Of a stretch of DNA of 64,000 bases, positions 55,069-64,000 are shown in pieces (position 1 is the first letter of the stretch; every line of letters begins with the position of its first letter). Made by a program: the position numbers and the translations under genes. Origin of the DNA: Humulus lupulus (taxonomy: Eukaryota; Streptophyta; Magnoliopsida; Rosales; Cannabaceae); contig NC_084802.1 in NCBI RefSeq assembly GCF_963169125.1, forward strand, positions 110,364,903-110,428,902, written 5' to 3'. The notes under the pieces were generated by a model. It saw nothing but the letters and a program-made list of their open reading frames with translations, made no database searches and had not been told where the DNA came from.

Positions 55069-55995
55069 TCACCGCATGATGACTTTTTCAAACGACCATG
55101 CAATAGTACCACCAATAGCTTCTTCAATAATGGTCATAGCAGAAGTAGGCTTCCATAAAAATGCACCTGACTTCTTTGCCACATCAACCCACACTCTCAT
55201 GGCATTAGGTCCAAGGATTACATGATGAACAATCTCATTAGGATCGCTTGAAAGCCAACCTCCCTCAGCAACAACTTCTCTAGAACCACACCAATCAAGC
55301 AACTAAAACTTATCATTTTGTGAATTAGTATTCACACTCTTCAATGTCAATACCTAATTGTATAAAATTAAAACCATAGATTAATCAAAATTATCTAAAA
55401 AAATAAATGATAAAATTGAGTTACCAATGGAGAAGGAACATTTGCATTAGAATGTTCTTCACGAAGAAAACTTGCTCCCTACAAACAAACTGAATTTGGA
55501 TTAAATATTCTCATTATATGAAAGTAAAGTATTTATGTTAGGAACAAACCTGATTTTTCAAAAGCAGAGAACTGTTTCTTGCAATTTTTTCACCTGTTCT
55601 TCCATGTTTGAGCATTTATCTTCTAAACGACTTATATTGCCATCTTTTTCTGATAAGATATGTAACTTTGTTGCAGTACCTCCATGGCCTAATGCTCTCA
55701 TTGTTCCTCGTTTGTCAGGACCAAATAACGAAGTTAAGGCATCTCATGAAGGACATCGGTTTTGTTACATAATGTAGGGTCTTGTTGAATCTCTCTTAAT
55801 ATTTCATAGAATTCAAGAATGATATTAGTAACTATAAATTTATAAATTATATCATCTTAAGAAATTATTGAAACAAAATTTGAAGGAATATTCATACAAT
55901 GGCTTCAACAACTTCTAAATTTAGAAGTTCACCATTCCTTTTTATGCGCTTTTGTCCAAACAACCACTCTACTTAGCTTAGATTTTCTTCCACCA
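55069..55995 (-). pseudogene. CACTA-encoded Transposase_24-like gene (element H)
   Basis: On the minus strand, from N to C: an exon at about 55985-55898 with SRVVVWTKAHKKRNGELLNL and EVVEAIV; then 55790-55560 with LTSLFGPDKRGTMRALGHGG and a coiled coil (ISRLEDKCSNMEEQVKKLQE); and a last exon 55302-55069 with DWCGSREVVAEGGWLSSDPN, EIVHHVILGPNAMRVWVDVA, KKSGAFLWKPTSAMTIIEEA and FEKVIMR before TGA. The set (WTKAH-, FGP-, VHH--LGPNAM-V-V) is the Ptta/En/Spm plant transposase family. Gaps between blocks may be introns. The first part of the gene is not identified with certainty. Confidence 0.8.
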
Positions 55996-56219
55996 CTTGC
56001 ATCCTATGAATAAGAAAGATTAATTCATAGACACAAAAGATGAAAAAAATAGTGCATACAAAAAAAAAAGTATGAGAACAAAATATTTTACCATATTGTT
56101 AGACAAAAGTTTCAAATTTAAAATATTAAAATTAATGCCAAACACAATTTCACCTATGCCAATTTTTATATCAAAGATTATAAGAATAACATCTTAATTA
56201 CAATCCTTTTGTATGAAGG
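55996..56219. other. Non-coding, A-rich tracts
   Basis: Contains A runs near 56044 and 56062-56071. It is possibly an intron of the transposase-like gene. No other feature is seen. Confidence 0.4.
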
Positions 56220-56970
56220 AACACATTTTGATTCCAATTACGATGTGATTGATTAATTTTGTAATTTTGGGGAAATTTTGGGTGAATTTAGTATTGTGGC
56301 TAAACTTGGTAAATTTGGTTGAATCAGCTGCCTACATACTCTGGTTTGGGGATTAAGCCACTTGTAGTTTTGAATGTGATATTTTGAGAAAGTGAATGGA
56401 AGAATTCTAGTGAATGACCAGTTAGGAATCCATGGTAATTTTTAAAAATTTACAAAATTCCAGTAGATGATCATATAATATAATTATTTGATGTTTTGGA
56501 AGTTATGAAAAATAACGAGGTGAATGATTTTTTATGGAATTTTGGGAGTTGTGTTTGATATTTGAGAACTTTAGGAATTTGTGGCATTTGCGACTGCACT
56601 TAGCTTTAGCGACTAAGTTGTCTACATATCATTTAAAGGAATTAAGTCAAACGTACGCAATTTATTGTATCTTTGAAAATTTTATGAAGAATTAACTTGC
56701 TTGGAAATTCTCACCATTTGAGGTGGGGGTTTGAGTTAATGACCTCACTTAGAAATTTTATTGAGGTGAATGACCTCACTTGAGATTTTTGAGGTGAATG
56801 ACCTCATTTGAGAAGTTTGAGGGGAATAACCTCATTGAGAAATTTAAGGAGTTTGTCATTTTATGTAACCTTAGCAATTAGGTTGTCTACATATCATTCG
56901 GAGGAATCAAGTCGAACGTAGTTCAAAAAAATTATATTTGTATTCTTTGGAGACTTTTAATTTGTTTTGG
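56220..56970. repeat. Three degenerate 265-290-bp tandem units
   Basis: A conserved word '(t/c)ctacata(t/c)(c/t)' followed within 40 bp by 'aagtc(g/a)aacgta' (or its variant) occurs at 56331, 56621 and 56886. Flanking text is similar ('tagc..a.taagttg' before). Between units 2 and 3 a 25-30-bp 'gaatgacctcacttgag' repeat (four copies) fills 56734-56842. Not assigned to an element. Confidence 0.7.
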
Positions 56971-57424
56971 ATTAAAAATCATATTTAATCTCACTTGAAT
57001 AAGTTTGGAGATTACAATTCTATTTTGATAAAAATTGTGAAATAAAATTGAAATTTACTTTAGACTTTGTGTCTTTATGAAAGTAATTTGAATCTTGTTA
57101 TTTGGAACATCATTCAATAATATCTTAGAGAAATATTTTTTATAAAAATATAATGACTTCCATTTTTAGTCATATTTTTTTTATATTTTGTCACACTTGA
57201 CTTTAATTGGAATATTTGTTTGCTGATTCACTTTCCAATATTCTCTCATCGAATTGAATGTACATTTCATTACTTGACATCACATGCCTTTCAAGTTTTA
57301 CATTTTATCTTGTGGACTTCTTTGTTTTGGATTCACAATATGGGTATTTGTTAATGAGTTGTATCTTTCACAAATCGTACCGGATCACGTTTTTTTTCTC
57401 TTCGGCTTATTGACCAATAGATCG
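56971..57424. other. A+T-rich, no feature identified
   Basis: No coding frame, LTR end or inverted repeat recognised. The boundary with element J near 57425 shows no TSD or terminal motif. Confidence 0.4.
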
Positions 57425-57873
57425 AACCTCAACTGGACATACCCCCTTCTCTTTAGCCTACGGCTGCGAAGCATTATTGGCCATTGAGGTCAAAATTCTG
57501 ACGATCAGACATGAAGCATACAACCAGACCTCAAACCAATCTTAGCTCGAGGAAAACCTAGACCTAATTGAAGAAAATGAGAAGAAGCCCAGCTTAAAAA
57601 TGTTGCATACCAACAAAGGGCCATAAGATACTTCAATAAGAGGGTTTGAGATAGACACTTTGGATTGGGAGATTTGGTTCTTAGGCGTGTATTTTTTGCC
57701 ACACGAGACCCCTCTGCAGGCATGCCTGGGCCTAATTATGAAGGACCATATCAAATTGAATCAATCATTTGACTTGGTGTGTATAAACTAGCAAGATTGA
57801 ATGGAGAATTGGTTCCACGAGCTTGAAATGGTGAACATCTACGACCTTATTACCAATAATGAAGGAATTATGA
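57425..57873 (+). pseudogene. int: Integrase C-terminus of Tat element J
   Basis: It starts inside the block STGHTPFSLAYGCEALLAIE. The rest is frameshifted but recognisable: YQQRAIRYFNKRV-like, then LGDLVLRRVFFATRDPSAGM, PGPNYEGPYQIESII, LGVYKLARLNGELVPRA and NGEHLRPYYQ before TAA. This overlaps the same protein region as the end of element F, with different sequence, so J is a separate copy. Everything upstream in J is missing. Confidence 0.85.
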
Positions 57874-58747
57874 TTATTTATTTGTAACCAAGCTTGTATT
57901 TACTTTTTGCTTTTCATTAATAAAGCATTTTTCCTTATTCCAATTGTATTTTTATTGTTATATTTTTTGCAAGCTCATGAAATTCAATAACCTAAGATTT
58001 TACAATCATAGGAGATTAAGGGGGCATAAGTGGTATACAATGATACCATAGGCTCGAAATATAGCACCAATAAAAAATAATATTACAGTAGATGGATTAT
58101 TAACTAAACAATAATTCAACAAGTCTGGAACAAACCAACAAAAACTAATTGACACAATTAAAAGTTGGAATTCTGGATAAACCAACAAAATTCATAAGTC
58201 AAGACAGGGCGGAATTTTTTTGCAAAAAGTTTCAACCTCGCAACTCGAGACCATACTTGAGGGTGAGAAAAAGTTACAACATTTAAGCAAGAAATAACTA
58301 GAATAATGAGACGACACACCAATAAGCATTTTTAAACGCAAAAGTACATGGTAAAAGTAGTATTTGAAGTTGAATATAATGAGGTCAAAATAGTGCAGTC
58401 AAATGAATTATGTATGAATATATAAAAGTTTGACCCTAAGCACGTCAGTATTTGTATAAATAAACAAATATAAAAGCACGACCTCAATAATATGCTTGAA
58501 ATATTTTGAACCTGGAGTATGATGCATATGGATAAGACAAAATTTATATTGAGATCATGTTCATAAAGATTTCGAGAAAGAAATTTAAGCATAAAACTAC
58601 CAGTAAACTATACAAGCATTCGCATAAGTTAATAAAATAGCTCAAGCTTAAGCTGTAATATAAATTGTCTCGGCCCAATAGGGCCTTAATTAAGAGTATA
58701 CTACAAAAAAAATAATAAGGGACGCAGTCCTTATAAAAACAGATAAA
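57874..58747 (+). other. Spacer between pol and antisense ORF of element J
   Basis: A+T-rich. It contains a polypurine-tract-like 'ggagattaagggggcataag' at about 58012-58031 that is not followed by an LTR start, and may be an internal plus-strand priming site. No coding frame. Confidence 0.5.
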
Positions 58748-61334
58748 TCATTCTTGGTTGGCAGGAGCAAACTCGACCTCTTCTCCTTTCTCCTCCATGC
58801 CATCGGCCTAGTGTGGTGCCCACGGTTGTCTCTTCTTCAGCCAACCAAGCCTTCCACTTGGTTATAAATTCCTCTTTCTTGTCCATCATAAACGAGGTGT
58901 CGATCTCGGGGTTAAGGGACCACATTCAGTACATGGCTCAGTCACTAGCCAAGTCTTACTTAGCAATAAATTCCTTGAGCATAAGTTTCTTCTTGTCCTC
59001 AAAGATTTTGTAGGAAGCGCTCTTCTCCACTTTAAGGCGCTCGATTTTCGTGGCGTTGTTGGCAAGCTTGGCCTTGGCAGCAACAAAATCAGTTATCTGG
59101 GTATCGAGCTCCGTCTTCAGACGACTAGCTTCAACCTCAAAGGAGGAAAACTTGTCCTAGGTGGCTTTAAGGGTATCCTCGACCTTAACCTGGGTTTCCC
59201 TAGCCTCATTGAGTAAATTTTCAGCTTGGGACTGGGCTCCCTTGGCCTCTTCCAGGCTATCCTCAGCTTGGATTCGAGCTTGGTGGACATCGTTTACCAG
59301 TTTCTCACCGGTCGCGACCTTTGAGAACAGTAGGGAGCATTGGCACATAAATCCAAAGAGAGCCTAACAGGCAAAACAACAACAGTTAGCTGATAGAAAA
59401 ATAACTGAAAATAAGGAGGAAAATAAGTAAAGCAGACTCACAGAAACCTCAAGCTCCATAAACTAGTCGAAGAGAATCGTGGTGTTATATCCCCTCAGGA
59501 ACCTCCACACGTTGTTGTCGAGGTTGCTGCATGATTGGCCAATCTGCGACAGCAGGTTGGAGCACAGATCAGCTCCTAAGGTTCCAGCCTTGTTTGCCAA
59601 AGGGTACTCTGGCATATGTGGCATGGTGCAAAACTTGTGAGCCACAGTTGGAGTCGGGGCACTCGCTGGCTTCGGGGCCTTGTACTCTATAGTTTTTTCA
59701 CCTTTATTCCCAGTGAGGAATTTACTAGGGAGGAGGTGGAGGAGGAGGAGGAATCTTGGTCTTTGGCTTGCTGTGGGCAGCCTTCGGGGTTGCCAAAGGA
59801 GGGTCCTTAGTAACCCTTGTGACCTTAGAAGAAGGAACATCCTTCTTCGAAGACCTACGACCCAGCTTGCTACATTGGGCCTTAGGTGGCATCCCGAGGA
59901 TACTGTCGAGATCTGAGTCCATATCACCTGAAAAGCAAGAAAAAGTTTATTAGTAACTGGTTATCACAACGAGATCGAGAACGATTAGAATGGAACCTAA
60001 CTAGAGGATTCCTTTGAGCTTGAGCTTGGGGACCAGGAAATTCTCCTATCTTTTAAAGATTCTAAGGGAGTACCCTCTCAATAGGTGGGGGATAACCTGG
60101 ACAAATTCCTATAGTCGTTGGTTTTGTATTGGACTGCTATCCCTTCCCACACCTCGTTCAAACTATACATTGTTTGGAATTTACCTAGCCAACTATCATC
60201 TTTATGAATTCTAAAATCTACACCCGACCAAGTAAAAAAGTTATTTTGGGAATTTTAAAGAGAACAGGGACACGGGGTTCGTATTTTAAGAGGTTTGGAG
60301 ACCATATGCACATATCCAACACAACTTTACCTCTAGACGAGCTTGGAGACGCTTCGTCTTGGGCTTCGCTACCCGGCCTAGAAGGTTATGCTAGCTTTAG
60401 GCTCGAACCCCTCTTTTTCTTCGAAGAATGAGGAGGGCAACGTAGAGGGATATCCTCCCATCAAGCATACTTGCAGATGGAGGAATCATTGGTGGAATCA
60501 TTCTCACTAATGAGCTTGCAGAGGCGCAACTTATCCTCATGTAAGAGATAGAGGAGGGATCGCTGGCCATAAGGAAGTTTCAGCATCCTTTCCCTTCGAT
60601 CGGCCATGTCTTGTGTGGGTTTTTGGTGATCATAGTTAGTTGAAAAGGACAAAGAGGTGTGAGTGTTCGACCTTTAAAAGTGAAAGAAGTGAAAACTATT
60701 TTGAGGATAGAAAACTTACGAGGTCGATGGAATGAGAGAAATTTGGATTCTTCGAGGCCACTTGTCCAGAAGAATAGCCTCTTGAAGTTAGGTTGGGGAT
60801 ATCTTCGAACATCCTCTTTTCCTGGGGCCAGCTGGAGAGATAGTAGAATCCATCTCCCCCTTTTGCTCGTTTAGGGTTACTCTTCAGGCAAAAGAGGTAT
60901 AGGATCTCGTATGGGGAGGGATCTTCCCATTTCATCTCATGCTAGAGCGACTTCAGGGCCGCCAGAACTCTGTAGGAGTTGGTTTGGAGTTGGAAGGGGG
61001 CTATATCGACATAGTTGGTAAACTTCCTAAAATATGCATGCAGGGGCAAGACTGCCCTAGCTTGCAATTGCTGGCAACTCAAGGCCATGAGCTTAACCTT
61101 TCTCTTGGGGTTATCCTTACTCGGAGCATAGCAGCTTCTTTCATCAGCTTTAGGAGCTCGACAGATGAGCTCCCCGAACAATTTTAAGTTGTGACAAGAC
61201 AGTATGTCCGATATCTGTCTTGTGGTACGAAAGATACTTTTATACAAATCTGCCTCGAAGAAATCGCATTGGAGAGTGGGGATAAAAGATAGAGGAGGGG
61301 CGTTTGAGGAATGTTAGCTCGATGAGCTAGCCAT
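58748..61334 (-). pseudogene. Antisense accessory ORF of Tat element J (gypsy-type 'transposase 28' domain, coiled coil)
   Basis: Tat elements often carry an extra ORF antisense between pol and the 3' LTR. Here the start is ATG at 61334 (MASSSS, then an early stop). Exon 1 runs to 60720, with a GTAAGT donor at 60719-60714. It carries CDFFEADLYKSIFRTTRQIS, VLPLHAYFRKFTNYVDIAPF, QLQTNSYRVLAALKSL, SPYEILYLFCLKSNPKR and GGDGFYYLSSWPQEKRMFED, the pattern of the 'putative gypsy type transposon' domain. Exon 2 (about 60650-60331) has ERMLKLPYGQRSLLYLLHED. Exon 3 (59927-59442) has an AG acceptor, proline-rich and basic. Exon 4 (59363-58748) is a long coiled coil (RIQAEDSLEEAKGAQSQAEN) ending near WSLNPEIDTSF and a frameshifted acidic tail. 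Its role is unknown; this copy has stops and a frameshift. Confidence 0.82.
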
Positions 61335-62650
61335 GAACTCGAAAGAAATTTGATCTAGGGTATAGACTATGGTTACTTTTAGGTGTGGATCTAAATGGAT
61401 TGGACGGATCTCGGGGTCCGGATCTGGGTATGGGGCAAATCGCAATATCTTTCGTTTCCTCTCTTCGACCTCGATGATTTGACGTCGAAAGTGTGCTCAA
61501 ATCTCTTCTTGATGGAGATGTTCCTCGTGCTCCCGGATCAGGCACTGGTTTTGAGTGAATGGAGATTGAGCTCAAGGAGAAGGTGGATGGTACGGGATTG
61601 CAGGCTCGGGTCCCCAACGAATCACTGAAGAATGCAACATCTAACAAGAAAGAAAAAGGTGACGACCCGTTACTTGGAAAGGATAAGGATGAAAACTTGA
61701 GCCCTAAAGCTCGAGACAAAAGGATTAAATAAGATAAATAAACATTATCAAAGATCGAAAATTCGAGACTGAAGACTCGAAATGAGCAAGGAAACCCAAA
61801 TGACCAAACCGAGCTGGTACAAGTTTGGGGCATCAAGGGTAGTCCTGTGTGTAGAATTGGAGGTTAATTATAATAAGACTCATCCCGATTTTCAAGGGAA
61901 GGTGGGAAGTTATCCAAATAGGGATTGCCGCTAGAAAACGTGCACCTAAACCCTATTTCTAAACCCTATTCCTTAATCTATGCGAAACATTCACGTAACT
62001 CTTTTAAAACCCAGAAAAGATGTACCCTTTTTCCTAAAAATTTACCTAAAAACTCTTTTTAACCATTGTTATGCCTAATTAATGGATCAAAACACCTTAT
62101 TTTCCTAGAAATTTTCAAGAACCTAACCAAGAACCAATTAAAGCTTTTATAAAAACACAAAGAAAAGATCAGAGAACTTACACGTAGGAAGCTGGTGAGG
62201 AAATGGTAGGGCTGACTTGTAATATCAGTTCAAGGAGATCCTCGGAAACTCATTTTCGAAAGGAGAATGAGTGGGGAATTGGGAGATTTTTTAAAATTCC
62301 CTTCGTTTTTTCTCAGAAAGCATGAAAGAATTTGGGCTCTAGTTCAAGGCTTCTTTTCTAAAAGTTAAGGGTGTGTAAATAAGAATGGAGAGATGAATGG
62401 AAGTTGAAATAGGCACAAAGGTGGCGTTGGGAAGTTAATCTGAGCCTTTGAAATAGGTATGATCCAACGAGCCACGTTTGCTTTCAAAAAATGGCGGCAA
62501 GAAGCAGAACATGAAAAGTCATGTGCACTTGAGTATTCTTGACATGCAATCCCAAGACGACATGTGTGGAAGGTGGGCACATTTTCCAAAAGTAAAGATC
62601 AAAAGTTTTCTTCTCGCTAGACTCAAACCAACACTTTTGAGGGGGCAAAA
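61335..62650 (+). other. Region between antisense ORF and 3' LTR of element J
   Basis: Presumed promoter and leader of the antisense ORF. A 169-codon minus-strand frame at 61327-61836 is Ser/Arg/Pro-rich and resembles no known domain. It is probably leader. The last bases, 'cttttgagggggcaaaa' (62634-62650), are the polypurine tract of the element. Confidence 0.6.
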
Positions 62651-63392
62651 TGTTACACTCAAATTTCGAGATTAAGTAATCATCCTCAAAATGTTGGCTC
62701 ATAAAAGCATGGGCTTGAAATAAATTAATTTCCACATTACACTTGTGTAAATTATCATGGAATGTCATAGCCACATGGTTCTAGATCTTCCATCAGCGTA
62801 CGAGCATGAGCTGCAAGCTCTAAGGCATTAACCTTCTCCGAAGGATGAGCTCGACAAACTTAGCGATAGAGGAAGCAACAACTGGAATGATGATCTCGAG
62901 GCTATTAGTGATCTCAAAAGCGCATTGAAGCAATGTTCAAGCTCAATAAAATGTTTACCAGACGGAAAAGCTGTTAGGAAATCCCTATTTCTTTGGGATT
63001 GGTTAAGACCATGTGTCAAATCCCTAATTTTATGGGATCTTCATTTAAATAATGCTTTAAAGTCGTATTATTATTATTATTATTATTCAAATATTTATTT
63101 GAATTTGAATATATGTTGTCGTTTCCTTAAATTAGGGGAAGATATTCTTGTAACCAGGTCTAGAAATAGTTTGGATCTGGTCATTTGTACTCACACACTA
63201 TTTGATACTGAGAAAGACTGCCAAATCGCTTTCACTTGAAGCTTTCGCACAGAGTTCATAATAACAGTGACTCGTGGATGTAAACAGATTATAAACCAAT
63301 GAACCATGTTAAAAATCTTTTGTCTTTTCTTTTCTTCCTAATTAATTGTTTATTACTCTACATAATTAATTTGACAAAAAACAGCATCAACA
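62651..63392 (+). repeat. 3' LTR of Tat element J (742 bp)
   Basis: It starts TGTTACACTCAAATTTCGAG right after the polypurine tract and ends '...aaaaacagcatcaaca'. The length agrees with C's LTR (723 bp), and 'gtggatgtaaacagattata' (63275) corresponds to a block near the end of C's LTR. It contains a (tta)n microsatellite at 63067-63089. The right flank is acctt. Confidence 0.8.
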
Positions 63393-64000
63393 ACCTTCTA
63401 GTGCTTTCTTTCGGTGAGATGTAAAAGACTTGTCTATATTTGGAGATTTCTCAACTTCAGGAGATTTGTCATTTGTTTCGATTATATTTATACTTACTCT
63501 TGTTCTTGATATGGGTGTACCTTTTCATTTGTTTCAATCATATTAATACTTACTCATGTTCTTGATATGGGTGTACCTATTGGTGACTCGGCTGTTTTCT
63601 TTCTAGTGGTGAGATTTTCAACTTCACAAGATTTATCTCTATTAATCATCCTTCTTAAAGACTTGGTAGGTCTTTCTATTGTTAAATCCAGTGTTTCCAT
63701 TGTAGATGCTAACTTACATTCTGATCTCTTCTTTTTTGATGACTTAGGAGTATTTGAGAAATCTTTGACAGTTGTCATCTTGAATGCTGGGAAATTTTTT
63801 GTGGTGCCCAGCTTCGTTGCAACTTTTTTCCTTTCTTTAAGAAGTTCTTGTAATTTTCCTGGTTGATAATGTCTTCTTTTTGTAGTATATAGTTTTTAAT
63901 AGTACCTATACCAAAAAAAAAAACAAAGATGTAAGATATGTGTAAAGTCAATATGTATAATTATTTAAGAATACAAAAGCTGAGATAGTGTTAATTGTAA
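63393..64000 (-). CDS. Unidentified lysine/serine-rich reading frame
   Basis: A minus-strand frame from about 63866 to 63554 reads PGKLQELLKERKKVATKLGT, FPAFKMTTVKDFSNTPKSSK and KKRSECKLASTMETLDLTIE, ending ESPIGTPISRT. A 56-bp direct duplication (63471 and 63527) follows, and a GTAAGT-like donor lies near its end. It could be the first exon of the CACTA gene whose later exons lie at 55069-55995, interrupted by element J, or an unrelated fragment. I do not recognise the family. Confidence 0.3.
63471..63577. repeat. 56-bp tandem duplication
   Basis: Two units start 'atttgtttc(g/a)at(t/c)' at 63471 and 63527 and both run through 'cttgatatgggtgtacc'. A few substitutions separate them. Confidence 0.9.

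Noticed and set aside
61327..61836. 169-codon minus-strand frame, Ser/Arg/Pro-rich
   Set aside because: It lies upstream of the antisense ORF start in a different frame, with no domain. More likely leader sequence.
36689..63397. Idea that F (5' LTR at 36694) and J (3' LTR to 63392) are one element, since flanks tcctt and acctt are similar
   Set aside because: F and J contain overlapping, different copies of the integrase C-terminus, their LTR sequences are dissimilar, and the sequence after 63392 does not continue element E. A four-of-five match is weak.
1..64000. Host protein-coding genes, tRNA or rRNA genes
   Set aside because: All long open frames trace to transposon domains or their complements. 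No tRNA or rRNA motif was seen by eye, though a dedicated scan could still find small RNA genes.

Overview
This window looks like repeat-packed DNA from a flowering plant, probably a eudicot with a large genome. I found no convincing single-copy host gene. Nearly everything traceable is transposable element: Ty3/gypsy retrotransposons (chromoviruses and Tat-lineage elements), two Ty1/copia elements, and one end of a CACTA DNA transposon. Most coding sequence is decayed by stops (very often TAG where glutamine is expected), frameshifts and deletions. The LTR families and A+T-rich spacers would suit a Rosales/Cannabaceae-type genome, but the sequence alone does not settle the species.

Layout, with working names. 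(1) 1-1219: 3' part of a long LTR. 1220-5106: element D, a broken plus-strand chromovirus with gag, protease and RT, then a deletion into integrase. 5107-6989: repeat-rich DNA ending in a Tat-type LTR. (2) 6990-11575: copia element K, with decayed pol and one intact 2.1 kb LTR. (3) 11576-32966: a nest. Minus-strand Tat element A is split by chromovirus B (11905-31932, TSD ATTAG). B's 5' LTR is itself split by Tat element C (19392-28919) and by a solo LTR (29594-31131, TSD CTAGC). C is split by another solo LTR (23131-25893). A sits in an older chromovirus, L, whose integrase reads on from 32967. (4) 34.5-36.7 kb: A+T-rich DNA with a copia LTR fragment and a minus-strand Tat integrase remnant (E). 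(5) 36694-54227: plus-strand Tat element F, with 5' LTR, PBS-like site, gag, protease, RT, two RNases H and integrase. It is interrupted by two solo LTRs (37984-40254, TSD GCCTA; 40280-42356, TSD ATTGG) and by copia G (43862-50941), the most complete element here. (6) From 54228: the end of a CACTA element H with an antisense Transposase_24-like gene. Then come a three-unit repeat and the 3' part of Tat element J: integrase C-terminus, an intron-containing antisense accessory ORF, and a 3' LTR ending at 63392. The last 600 bp hold a lysine-rich minus-strand reading frame of unknown identity.

The genes work only as retrotransposon cassettes. Gag forms the particle; protease, RT, RNase H and integrase copy and insert the element; LTRs supply promoter and polyadenylation signals. 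No element is fully intact, and copia G comes closest. The most useful results are the exact insertion boundaries with target-site duplications, the order of insertion they imply, and several LTR-internal repeat and GC-rich modules that recur between families. I found no evidence of a new host system; the best candidates for something undescribed are the broken ORF upstream of gag in D (1295-1757) and the shared LTR modules.
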